This document shows positions 46,201 through 56,643 of a stretch of 64,000 bases of DNA, in pieces. Source of the DNA: Lepidodermella squamata (Eukaryota > Gastrotricha). The stretch covers positions 310,001 through 374,000 of the forward strand of contig JBLDXI010000066.1 in assembly GCA_047495785.1 (NCBI GenBank), given 5' to 3'. The first letter of the stretch is position 1; each line of letters opens with the position of its first letter. Position numbers and translations under genes: made by a program. The notes under the pieces are model-generated. The model worked only from the letters and a program-made list of their open reading frames with translations, had not been told where the DNA came from and searched no databases.

Positions 46201-47063
46201 TCTTGTTTCATTGTCAAAGTATTTACGTCTCCTAGTGAATTCACTCATTTGAGCCCCCATTTGACCGCTGAATTGTTTGCTAACATTGTAAATGTTCCGA
46301 ATATCCCGAAAAACTCCATTTATCGACAGAATGCATCCATAGCAGCAGCAAGTGAAAAACCGCGGTGACCCTCCAAAAAGTAACGGTAACTAAGTAGTAT
46401 TTACTCTGCTTTACAAGAAAACAATGAGAGACAGTGTTTTTGACGGGTGATTTGAAGGCATAGACCTCCTTGAAGATGGTGATAATGAGATCTATGCTCT
46501 GAAAGACCGGCTGGCTGTTAGGGCAGACGTGCTAAAAATAACCATCTTCCTACAAAAACGGCTGTGGTAATCTTGTAGAGAATACATTACTGTACTTAGA
46601 AACACTGTTTCCGCAAGGTATAACCGCACTTAGGTGAAAGTTTCCGGGGTTAAACGCTTAAGATCTGCGAAAAACGGCATAAAAATGGCTTGTTTAGGCT
46701 TAGCGCATACGTCTAATTGAGCCATATTTAGAAAAAATGACGCCGGCTGCCTTATTAAATGCTTGAAATGCTATCAGAAAAACACTAACAAAGGTGTCGT
46801 CACCGGTGATAAAATGCGGAATTACGGGGATGAAGTTGCGCGCCGGGGAACTTGCGGTGCGCGGAGCGGCTACAACGCGAAAACGCGCGGCATCGCGCAG
46901 CACGCTTTTCCGTAGCAACAAAATTTTTATTTAAAAAAAATTATTAATATAATAAAATAAAAATATTTTTAAAAGGATATTTAATTTTGTGCATAAAAAT
47001 TTGCGGTAGCACGCGATTTTCCAACGCGCGCGGCGGATGTTCGGTTTTAAAAAGAACACCCTG
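43292..47063. mobile_element. 3.8 kb DNA transposon (TA-target) with 29-base terminal inverted repeats
   Basis: The left end CAGGGTGTTCTTTTTAAAAC and the following CGAACATCC are repeated exactly, in inverse orientation, at the right end (GGATGTTCGG to GAACACCCTG). TA is present on both sides, and removing the element with one TA restores the receptor frame GGT-GTA-TCT-ATG. No transposase frame was recognised on either strand, so this seems nonautonomous. The interior contains a tandem repeat of about 365 bases and clustered TTAGTAAGGA motifs of both orientations near 44200-44500. Confidence 0.85.
45400..46530. repeat. Tandem repeat, about 365-base unit, about three copies
   Basis: Comparable blocks begin near 45411, 45771 and 46141. 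Each has a CGAGTTA-like stretch, a TTTTTCTGCTTT-like stretch, a CCCGAAAAACTCC-like stretch, a GTAACTAAG block and an AGAAAACAATGAG block in that order. A fourth, partial copy starts near 46459. Copies are diverged. Confidence 0.75.
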
Positions 47064-48641
47064 TATCTATGGATTATCTTTCGGTGGAAATAGGCGTCGG
47101 CTACGCAAACGCTGAAGAATAAATGGTTAACTATGGTGCCACCACACAATTAGCATGTTTCTATTTCTATAACGCCGCATTGGGTCGCGATGAAGTTTTC
47201 AATCTAAGTAACGCGTGTGGCCGACTGATCTCCGAGCAGACTACTTTCTCGAGTGGAAATTCAATCGCAGAACAAATGATACCGGTATTCGGAACCCCGC
47301 AATTAAAGTACATCGACAACATTACAGCTATTCAGCGTAACTGTGGTGTATTCAACGCTTCAGTCTACGCTCCTCAGATCTTTGGAAACATATCGGACCC
47401 CGACGTTCCTCTAAAGGTGAGCATTGGCTTCCAAGTTACAGGCTTGAATGACATCGACACTGTGAGTGAAATCGTAACAGTTAAAGCGCTGATGGTCCTG
47501 AATTGGCGGGTAAATGCTTGCCCATGGTGGTCATCTCCTGCCCTACCAACTGGCAGGAATTTCGAGACCATCTACATTGACAATCTCAGTAATTTGTGGC
47601 TACCGAAGATCCGCTTCCTATCAGCAGCAAATTCGAATCTTCAGATGCGAGACATGATAATCAATGACGACTATTTGATGATGATGTCTTCAAAAGTGCC
47701 CACAATCAACCGTACTTTTGACTTTTATTGGCAGAAGGAAGGTTTGTTCGAGGCCTATTGCGAACTGGACCTTCAATTATTTCCATTCGATACACAAAAT
47801 TGCAGCTTCGAATTCTCCCTTGAGCGCGACATGAACACAGTTCGCGTTGATGGAGAAACCCTACGATTTTACTTCAAGCATTCGCATTCCGGCGATAGCT
47901 GGACCTTAGGTTCAACCGAGAATTCGACAGGCCAAGTTTTCTACAAAGGCTTCTACGTTTCAACATTCAAATTCACGGCGAAACTCGCGAGAAATCCGCG
48001 ATACTACATCAAAAATTTCGCCATCCCTGCGTCGACTCTCGCATCTCTGAATGTATTCCTGTTCATGATGCCACCTGATTTACCAGATCGGGCTGCTTTT
48101 TCTGCGACGGTCCTGCTAACCATGACGGAAATGCAGGGCGCTGTGGTGAATCAAGTTCCGAAAAAGCCATACACAACCCTTCTCGGCAAGCTGGTTCAGA
48201 GCTTGACTTGGTTTTGCGTCGCATCCACCATTTACAGCCTGCTGATCTTATGGCTGGCAACTTCTGCCTTCCATTCGGAGGCGAAGAAATCTTTTAAAAG
48301 GCGATTTTTCTCTGGACGCATTGGTTTGGTTGGCGCAATCGATTTCTGTTGTCTACTTTGCAGCGTTTTCCTATTCTTTTTCGTTCACATTCTAGTTTTG
48401 CAGAACAAGAATTTGGACTATGATTACGTCATTGGATCGTTCGATCTAATTGATTAATAGAGGATCAGGGTCAAACTTTCCAAAATAGAAACAATTATTC
48501 TTCAATTTTGTTAAATAGATAAAACTGTAAACGTGTCGTCATGAAAGGTGAACTTTCGTGAACGTGAAACTAGAACACGGCTTTGCTTTCCGTTAAAAAC
48601 TGACACATTTCTTGTTTATTATTACGCAACACCTTGAGAAA

Positions 48642-48647
48642 AATAAA
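48642..48647 (+). terminator. Poly(A) signal after unit 7
   Basis: AATAAA with an adjacent repeat of the hexamer, about 185 bases past the unit 7 stop codon. Confidence 0.4.
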
Positions 48648-48842
48648 TAAATATTGTTGGCAAAATCTGCCTCCCTTTTATCATTCACGCCCAATATTTT
48701 TTCTATACGCAGTGTACTACAAATGATTTCTATGAATAAAATAGTTGTAACAGTGTAGCTCCGTGCGAAATTACCATTAATTTTTTGTTTATTTTTTGCT
48801 ACAGAAGATTTGTATGCAATTTATTCGAGATAAGGCTTGCCT

Positions 48843-51228
48843 ATGAAGCCGAGAAAAGCTGCTGCAAAATCAGCCAAGCCTAAACAGGCAAGCAGCAGCA
48901 AATTGAACACAGGCAATAGCGATGGAGGAGAAATATTTTCGGTAATCAATGTTCAATTTTCACTTTTCACTAAATTGTTCAATTCCAACGTCAATTTCAA
49001 TTTTTGATTATTTAATTTTAAATTATTTTCAATTTCAGGAATTTTTAATTATGATCTATTGTAATTTAATTTATCTCAATTTATAATCAATTTTTCTGAT
49101 AATTTATCTTATTTATCATAATTTAATAATGATAATTTTGAATCTTTATTTTTTTCAGATTTTCACCTGCCCTATATGCCTCGGTTATCTTGACGAACCG
49201 CGAGTTCTAACCGGATGCGGCCATTCGTTTTGCACATCATGCCTGAAAGCCCTAGGCACCGAAGGGTTCTCACCTGTCACCCGGGTGACCACGTGCCCAG
49301 AGTGCCGTGACCCCACGGATATGCGGGGCCGTGATTACCGCCGCATGCCACTCAATCGCTGCGTGAAAGAGGCCATTTCAACGCTGAAAGATTACCAAGA
49401 ATCGCTAACTCCAGCAGCAAAATCGATCAAATCGTCGGCTTCGGCGTCGAAAATCGTGGATAAAATCGCGGGTGAAGAGCTGAAATGTGGCCATATTCCG
49501 TTTGTCATTGCGAGTGGCGACGAGTGCGGCCATTGCGGGCGCGAAATTTGCATCCATTGCCAGGCCGGTCACATCGAAATGCTCAAAATTGAAGTCAATC
49601 TCATGGCCAGCGGTGTAATTTATTCAACTTAATTTTTAAGAATGATTCTATCCATTTTTTCATTCAAAAAAATTCTTGAAATTTTTACATTATATTTTTT
49701 GCGATTTTTTCATTTGAAATTGCAAATTTTCAGAAAAATATTTGAATAATCAGGAAATTTCTGTGCCTAAAAAAAAATGAAGAATTTCAATTATTTTATA
49801 GAGCAGTGAATTATCGATAATTTGAAATTTATCCAAAAAATTTATATTTTCCTTTCAATTCAATTTTTAATTTTTAAAATTTTCAGAAACTCTCTTTTAA
49901 CTGTGTTGAAAAGCCCTTTTTCAAATTTAGTTTCGCGCTCGGGCGTCTAAAGTTGCTGAAAGTTTCAAAACCGACCTTGATGAGGTCAAATCTCACCTGG
50001 CTGATCAATTGTCCGAAATTAGGTCATCGATCGAAGGCCTCGACGATAGCATTAAGGCGGCTGCTGAGCAGCAGGCTGCTGAATTTTACGAAAAATACGT
50101 GAAAATCGTCGAAAATCTCGGTTGCTGGTTCGAACCTTGGCTGGAAAAAATCGACGAGACGGAGAAAAAGGCCGAGGAATATCGCAAAATGCCTTGCATT
50201 TTCATTTCCCTTGAAAATATGGCTAAATGCCATGCGGAATTTGCGAGTTATGATTTTCAGGTAATTTTCTGATATTTTCCGCAATTTTTCCTGAATTTCC
50301 TAGATTTTAGTTATGGCAACTGGAGCATTTAAAGGACAGCTTTTTATCAATTCAAATGAAATTCAGTGGAGCTTCGAAAGTTCAAAGTTCTCGACAATCG
50401 AAGGTTCGCCGAGCTGAAAATGAACCTTTGATTCGAATCACCCAAAGTGACGAATATTCCGCCATTTTCGAGCCACTGAAACCTTACATCCCAACTGCTT
50501 AGTGGAACCATCGAATCCACAAAATCGCTATTGGTTGACTAAAAATGTTTGAAGGACGCGATTGGTTAGATTTTCCGGCATCTTAGCGTGTTATTTCTTG
50601 AACAGAAAGAAAATCCTGAATTTCCCGGGTTCGATTCGCGGTGGCCGAGCATCATTTTTTCTGAGAGTTTTTCACTTTTCAAGAAATAACATGCCAAGAT
50701 GCCGGAAAATCTAACCAATCGCGTCCTTCAACCATTTTTAGTCCAACCAATAGCGATTTTGTGGATTCGATGGTTCCACTAAGTGATTTCGAACTGTTAG
50801 CTGAAGCTGCGAAAAATTCGGATTTTTCGATTTTAAATTCGATTCTTACTCGCAATGGATTGTCACGTGGGACGAAAAAATTGGTTGTTAATCGGCAATT
50901 TTCGCCGAATAGCCAAACTTTGGCCATGTTTGCAGTTTCAAGCAACAAATTAGCCGGCCGTTTTGACTGTTTGAAACTGTTAACTGAAGCTGGGGCTGAT
51001 TTGGAACTCAAGGATTCGGAATCGAAAACAATTTTACACCATGCTGTTACTGCAAAAGGAGCCGAGTTGTCACTTGTTAAATTTCTGTTTGAAAAATTTC
51101 CGAATTTGAAGAAATCGATCGATGCGGACCTGATTGATTTAGCAAAATCTGCGAATTATACCGCGATTTCTGATCATTTCCACGAAATTTCGATTGGAAA
51201 TATTTCTCTTGTTCGAAAGAAGAAATAA
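48843..51228 (+). CDS. Gene C: short RING / zinc finger / coiled-coil / ankyrin protein, possibly damaged
   Basis: Exon 1 (48843-48941) encodes a basic leader MKPRKAAAKSAKPKQ. Exon 2 (49159-49614) encodes a C3HC4 RING (CPICLGYLDEPRVLTGCGHS, then CTSC and CPEC) and a second zinc finger (CGHIP, CGHC, CIHC, H). Exon 3 (49931-50260) is a helical region with the same phase and design as genes A and B. The next exon, from about 50367, is hard to place: the phase that fits exon 3 soon meets a stop, while another frame stays open to IFEPLKPYIPTA at 50499. There a 282-base palindrome interrupts it. An open frame from 50782 (SDFELLAEAAKNSDF) encodes about two ankyrin-like repeats and stops at 51228. 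It may be a functional short paralogue or a recent pseudogene. Confidence 0.6.
50500..50781. mobile_element. Palindromic (foldback) insertion inside gene C
   Basis: Arms of about 110 bases are nearly perfect inverted copies. The left starts TAGTGGAACCATCGAATCCA and the right ends TGGATTCGATGGTTCCACTA. Removing the whole palindrome joins ACT-GCT to AGT-GAT-TTC in one open frame. The central loop contains GGGTTCGATTC, like a tRNA T-arm or B box, next to TGGCCGAGC, but the order is not that of a tRNA gene. Confidence 0.8.
51223..51228 (+). terminator. AATAAA overlapping the gene C stop codon
   Basis: The stop codon of gene C lies within GAAATAAAG, so the AATAAA hexamer overlaps it at roughly these coordinates. 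Only 57 bases separate this stop from the gene B start. The C' copy has a similar AAAATAAATG at its end. Confidence 0.4.
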
Positions 51229-51285
51229 AGTTGTTTCGGTTCTTGATTTTTCCCGATTTTTTTTTAATTATAGGAATTAATTTAA

Positions 51286-54200
51286 ATGAAAAATTCCTAT
51301 TCAACGTCAAATCGATTACAGGCTGGGACCTTCAAAAAGGTACTAACGGTGATTTTTTCCTGATTTTTGCGATGAATCACCATTGGGAAACCAAACATTT
51401 TCGAAATTTCAGATTTAACCTACAGTGTGTCCGTCAAATAATATGAGCCTATATATAGCATTTTAATTGCGCCTGTTCACGAGTCGTGCACGAGGCAAAA
51501 AAAACGCAGCACTGAATGATAGTACAGCTATTGTTGTTCATTGCTGGAAAAATATCAATTATTGCTCCGCCAAAATTTGTATTATTTAATCAAGATAAAG
51601 AACATTCTTCGGAACGAAAGCATTAGCTTCGGGATTTTCACCTGCAAGCTTTGTACATTGCTAAAGTTTTGGGGACAACGAGTTGCCCTGAATATTCATG
51701 CAATAAGATCAAACGCGCAACAATGTCAACCTAATATCTGGAAAAAATATAACCATTTAAATAGCAAATTTTCTTATCCAATTCAGTTAAAACTGTTTGT
51801 ACTAGCCATTGGACGTATTCTTGCGGGTATGTGAAATTCACGTATATAACGGTTAGCCGATAGCGCCCCGGATGCTACACAAATTGGCGAAAGCGACATT
51901 ACCCCTTTATTTCAAAACGCGGAACTCATTTCAAACAGATTACCAGGTCGTAATGGAAACTGCTTAGGTTGCTTTCATTGCATTTGTTGCATTTGTTGCT
52001 TTTGTTGCATTTTATGCTTCAACGGCAGTTATTAAATTAGACATGTAAGATTACGAAAAAATTTAGAAAATGTCCCGCGGCTGTTGAAGACCCAAGTCGA
52101 TGGGCAAGTCGATGTAAGCGAAAAAGGGGAAACCCGATTCCAAAAAAGCGGTTTGTAAAACTGGCCATGGCCGAATTCAAAATGGCCCTTGCAAAACAAA
52201 AAACTGAAACGGCTCAGGGAGAAGATGGTGATGACGGAGATGAACCTGATAATTAAGATAATTTTTAAAGGCGCGGCTCGTTAAGAGGAAAATATTAGCA
52301 TTCCTGATGGTCAGAACATCACCTTCTCTATCACCTGAAAGAATTAAGACGAAGAAAGTTTAATCATCAACACTAGCTGATGCATACAAATTTTAACTAG
52401 CAGTAGTAAATAAAGCTTTCGATTTCATTGACGTATTATTTTTTGCATCTCATGAAAAAAATGAGACGCCAGATCTGGCACGCGCCACGCTTGCTGTTGC
52501 TTTTGGACTATAAATAGCCTCATATTATTTGACGGACACACTGTAGTTTCGGACATGAGGAAATTGCATTTCCTAATTAGGGGCCTTTGATGATTCATCA
52601 GACGATTTTTATGGGTTTTCATCTTGTTATTAAAATTTTCGAATTTTTACGTCCAGCTGGTAAATTGTCCGGTTTGCTTGAACTTGCCGAAAGATCCTCG
52701 AATCCTGCCGAAATGTGGCCATACCCTATGTCTGGACTGCATCCATACAAGCATGCCGGAAATCAATCAGCGCCACCGCATCACTCAGTACCAATTCAAA
52801 TGCCCGATTTGCAAGGCTGAAAATGTGATCGAAGGCCGGCGTTTCCATCAGCACCGCGGCTTGCAAGATTATCCGAAGAATTTCCTCGCAAAATCAGTTG
52901 GCCAATTGTTGGAGAAAGCGCGCGATGCGGTTGAAGAGAGCGTGATCACTGGAGCGTGTCCGCATGTGCCGTACTTCGAGAAGAAAGGCACCAATTGCGA
53001 GCACTGTTCGAGGCCTTACTGCGACACTTGTCAAATCGGCCACAAAGAAATCGTCCGGCTGGATATCAACTGCATTACGCAGGGCGTAAGTTTTTTGAAA
53101 CATTAAGGTGGAAAACAAAATGAAGCTTTGCGGTAAATTATCACAAATTTGGGAGATTACGCACGAAAAATAAAAATTCTGATTTTCATAAATTAATTTT
53201 TTGTTAATTAAAAAATCACAAAATTACCAAATTTAAATATAAATTTAAAATTTAAAATGTTTTATATTTATTTTAAGATAATTAAAAATTGGAAAATTCA
53301 AATTTTTCGAAAATGGAAACTTAGTTATACATATTTCTAATGCAAACGATTCCTGTCATAGCTATCTTCGCGATTATCCGGAATCGATCAGGAATTCGAT
53401 TCGAAAATCGAAGGTGTCAGAACCCACCTTTCGAACCAATTGAAAGAAGCTGAAAGACAAGCTCGGAAATTCACTGAATTGCTGCTTCAAGCCTTCAAAT
53501 CGATTGTCGAAACCAATCTCGATCGCCTGATTGAAGAAGGCCGTGCTCTTCACAATGTTCAACTAGAAAAGCTGGAAAAAGCCGCTGCTGATTGTCGAAA
53601 TCAACCGGAATTCGGTTCTTTACTCGCGAAGGTCGAAGAATTGAACGACGATTCTGTCTTGAATTTGTCGCTTTCCGAACTGGGCAAAATTTACGCTGAA
53701 GCTAAAACCATCGACGACCACGTGAGTTATGAGTTATCAACAATTATATCTACCTAAAATTCTAGAATTTGTTCGAATTTTAAGCTGATTTCTTGATTTT
53801 AGCTTCGAAAAAGTGAAGTAATCGCGCCTTCATGGTCGAAGCGATCTATCACAGTCGAATTCGACGACGATCTTCAAAAACAACTGGAGTCTATTGTGAA
53901 AAAGTCTTCCAAGGTTCAACTGAAAGATTCGAGCGCGACCGAATTTGCCAATCTACCCTACCTGATTCACGACGTCCACGCTTCGGCAGTCAATGGCGAT
54001 CTTAGCCAGTTGAAAAAATTGATCGAGCAACCTTTCGTGAGCCGCGAAGTTCGGCAATATTTGTCAAGGCATCGTCTCGAGTCGCATCACGGCTTGCAGC
54101 AACGAACAATCTTGATGTCTGCTTGCCAATCGGGGGATTTGGACTTGGCGAGGTACATTGTTGAAGTATTAGGGGCGGATCTTCGAATGGGTTCGAAAAA

Positions 54201-55600
54201 CAATGCTATGGCGATTCACCTAGCGGCAGCGAACGGCCGAATCGGCGTTGTCAAGTACCTGATTTCGAAGGTTCCAGCTGGCCAAGATCCTGTCAGCTTC
54301 TATCCGGGTCAGTTCAATTCTTTTTCAATTTTATTTTCAATTTTCTGTTTCTTTAAGGCTTGTTACATGTTGCGACTGCATCTGGGAAGTTGGATGTTGT
54401 AGCATATCTCATCGATGAAGTAAAATGGCCTGTTAACGATCCTAAACCAATGCGAGGCTCGGATGCTACGCCTCTCTACAAGCTATGCCGATTCAACACT
54501 GGCAAAGTCGAAGTGGCCGAATTTCTGCTGCAAAGAGGCGCTGATGTTCTCGCAAAATCTGGCGAAAACTTGGAGCTGGCAACCCACGCAGCTGCAGCGA
54601 CAGGGGCTTGGAAAATCTTCAAGCTGGTCGCGGAAAAATTTCCGCCTGAAAAACGGGTTGACCTGCTGAATTCTGAGAATAAATCTGGCCTGAACGCCCT
54701 GCATATTTGCACGGCATATTTTGCAGCGGATCGTTATTACACGAGAGCAGATCAAGCGGAACTCGGAATCACTGATGCAGAAATCGAAAGCGATGACTAC
54801 AACCCACCTGAGTTTGTCGAGAAATCGCGCGATGTTGCCTTGCTACAACTTCGGGTTCAGTACGGCCAGACGAAGATCGCCGAGTTTTTGATTCAGCTGG
54901 GCGCTGATTACAACGCTATGGTTGAACGGAACGGTTACGCCCCGGTGCATTTGGCGGCTGGTCGCGGTCATATTGGCGTGTTACGAGCGATCCTACGCAA
55001 ACATCCGCATCTTGCGACGGATATTTCCTATGGCGATGATGAGAGGCGGCCGTTGGATATCGCGACTGATATAAACAACCCGCATTATAATGGAGAGGTA
55101 AGAGCAACACTACTACCTGAAACAAAAGCTGAAGCTATATCTTTTGCATTAAGGTGGTTCGCTGTTTGGTTGGTGAGTATGACTCGAATCTTCGGCTCGC
55201 TAGTTCAAGCGGCGGCGAAGGTACCCTGCTCGACGTTGCTCATCACGGCGATGCCGAAACCCTGCGGTATCTCATCGACGAGCAAATGGGAGATGTTACC
55301 GACTACGACCCACGCTCTGGCACTAACCTAATCCACACAGCTGTCAATTCCCACGATTTGGCAACTGTTAAAGTTGCTGTTGAGCGAGCTGCTAGAATCA
55401 TCAATCGGACGAGTGAAGACGGCTCCCCTTTACGGCTAGCCATCGAAGATAAAGCGCCGATCGAGATCATTAAGCTACTTCTGGATAACGGAGCCAAGTT
55501 TGATGAAAGTTTGTCTGATGATGATGACGAGATCATTCTGGGCGGGTCTGACAGCTCTGACAACATGAGTATTGATTCCATGTTATTTGGTGCTATATGA
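51286..55600 (+). CDS. Gene B: TRIM-like RING / zinc finger / coiled-coil / ankyrin protein
   Basis: A paralogue of gene A, about 844 residues, in six exons: 51286-51339, 52657-53085, 53362-53721, 53803-54307, 54358-55097 and 55154-55600. Exons 1-5 have exactly the lengths of gene A exons. It starts MKNSYSTSNRLQAG. The RING finger is CPVCLNLPKDPRILPKCGHT, then CLDC and CPIC. The B-box-like finger has CPH, CEHC, CDTC and H. A coiled-coil-like segment follows, then ankyrin repeats (GYAPVHLAAGRGHIGVLRAI) and an acidic tail (DDDDEII). The predicted role is an E3 ubiquitin ligase with ankyrin-based target binding. Intron 1 carries a 1.1 kb transposon. Introns 3, 4 and 5 are 81, 50 and 56 bases. 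Confidence 0.87.
51423..52543. mobile_element. 1.1 kb Tc1/mariner-type element in gene B intron 1
   Basis: TA borders and long terminal inverted repeats: the left end starts CAGTGTGTCCGTCAAATAAT, and the complement of the right end is the same for over 25 bases (ATGAG follows), then nearly the same to about 36. Internal frames (for example 51541-51834) do not look like transposase. Gene A intron 1 is only 57 bases, so the insertion happened after duplication. Confidence 0.85.
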
Positions 55601-55618
55601 ATGCCCTCTTCTTCGAAA

Positions 55619-55624
55619 AATAAA
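55619..55624 (+). terminator. Poly(A) signal of gene B
   Basis: AATAAA, 19 bases past the gene B stop codon. Confidence 0.65.
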
Positions 55625-55808
55625 ATTGAATCGATGTTTTGTCTTGAGTTGCCTCCTCAATGCTAAGAAAAGCTCGGGACCTATCAAGAGTTAGACCTTA
55701 CGCAACAACCGAATCGGAATAAAGTCTACCATTCAAGTCCAAATTCAAGTTTAATCAAATCAAGAAAGATTTTCTATTAACTATTCCTGGCTTCGTTTTC
55801 ATTCATTG

Positions 55809-56643
55809 TCATCCTTGACAATCGTAAACAGCGATTTTGTATAATTCAACGTTGCCAGCCAGATCCGGCGTGTGACGACCAGCGATTCCAAGATAGATTT
55901 CATCTGTTTCGTCCTCGAAAAATGGTAAAATGGCTTCATTTATGAAAGGCCCAATGCAAATTCCATCTTGAAGGCATGATGATATCGAAATTGTCCGCCC
56001 ATTTTCAACACGAATCTGATACTTCACAACAGTGTCAAAGGTCCATAGATCGACATTCTGGCAAATCAGGAGATTAGGAATGCTCGAGCAGTTATCCAAG
56101 CCTTGAAAGAAGCTGAATGGGATCAGATCGATAGAAGCTATATAAGCGTTGTAGTAAGGGCTGAACAGAACGCTGAAGCCACGAAATGCTGGGTAATTCA
56201 TTCCGTAGTAAAGCCAGTCTGGCCAATAGCTCTCTGAAATTTGCAAAAATCAACTGATTTTGATGTTGGAACCTTAAAAGCAACTCACTTTGATGCAATT
56301 CATCCTGTGTTGTGCCATCGTTTCCAATGGCCAACATGAAGCCATGCGAAAGCTGGCCGTCCACCATGTCCACTGAAACTTCAATCAGGAAGTTCTTCAG
56401 GTCGAACTCTACAACATTCCACAAAGTATTAGCTCCATATGCTGAAGACTTTGAAGCTAGACGAACGGCAGTTGGCGTGTTATCCGGTACATCCAAAGTT
56501 TTGTGAGGCTCGTAGGTCCAATTTGAGGATAAATCCGCCGGACCCTCAAATGAGTACTCTCGAACGTAATGTCCGCATTTTGAAATTACGGAAGCTCCTA
56601 GTAAAAGTGGCTGCAGGAGGGCTGGTAGAATGAATAAGTACAT
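55809..56643 (-). CDS. Secreted L-type-lectin-like protein
   Basis: Two exons on the minus strand: 56643-56289 and 56233-55809. The 55-base intron (donor AAAGTGAGTT, acceptor AAATTTCAG) is phase 1, giving about 259 residues. The N-terminus MYLFILPALLQPLLLGAS is a signal peptide. The body resembles the legume-like lectin fold of ERGIC-53/VIP36. It has REYSFEGPADLSSNW near the start, a GFMLAIG strand and a GFSVLFSPYYNAYI strand, YQIRVENGRTISIS, and a final YLGIAGRHTPDLAGNVELYK. There is no C-terminal membrane helix, so it is probably secreted. Similarity is recognised by pattern only, and a different concanavalin-like family is possible. It is convergent with gene B and divergent from the next channel gene. 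Confidence 0.65.

Larger units (their letters stand above)
42420..48457 (+). pseudogene. Unit 7: receptor pseudogene split by a transposon
   Basis: The 5' half is gone. Homology starts abruptly near 42420 at the end of LamG 1, and LamG 2 follows (LIGFWPLSYDSKLIGW at about 42490). The LamG 2 frame breaks near 42800-42960. The last exon resumes at about 43268 (NFPPNVVGV), is cut at a TA at 43290-43291 by a 3.8 kb transposon, and continues at 47064 (SMDYLSVEIGVGYANAEE). A stop codon follows at 47120-47122. From 47123 to 48457 the frame is open and encodes an intact linker, Cys-loop (CELDLQLFPFDTQNC) and M1-M4. The channel half is well preserved, so loss of function looks recent. M2 differs from other units (LLTMTEMQGAVVNQVP). 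Confidence 0.85.

Noticed and set aside
43292-47063. Short frames inside the large transposon as a transposase gene
   Set aside because: The longest are under 100 residues on either strand and show no DDE/DDD spacing or helix-turn-helix pattern that I can recognise.
50640-50668. tRNA-like GGTTCGATTC and TGGCCGAGC boxes in the gene C palindrome
   Set aside because: B-box-like and A-box-like strings occur in the wrong order for a tRNA or a tRNA-derived SINE promoter, and no cloverleaf can be drawn.
51541-51834. 97-residue frame within the gene B intron element
   Set aside because: It does not resemble a Tc1/mariner transposase. The element appears nonautonomous.
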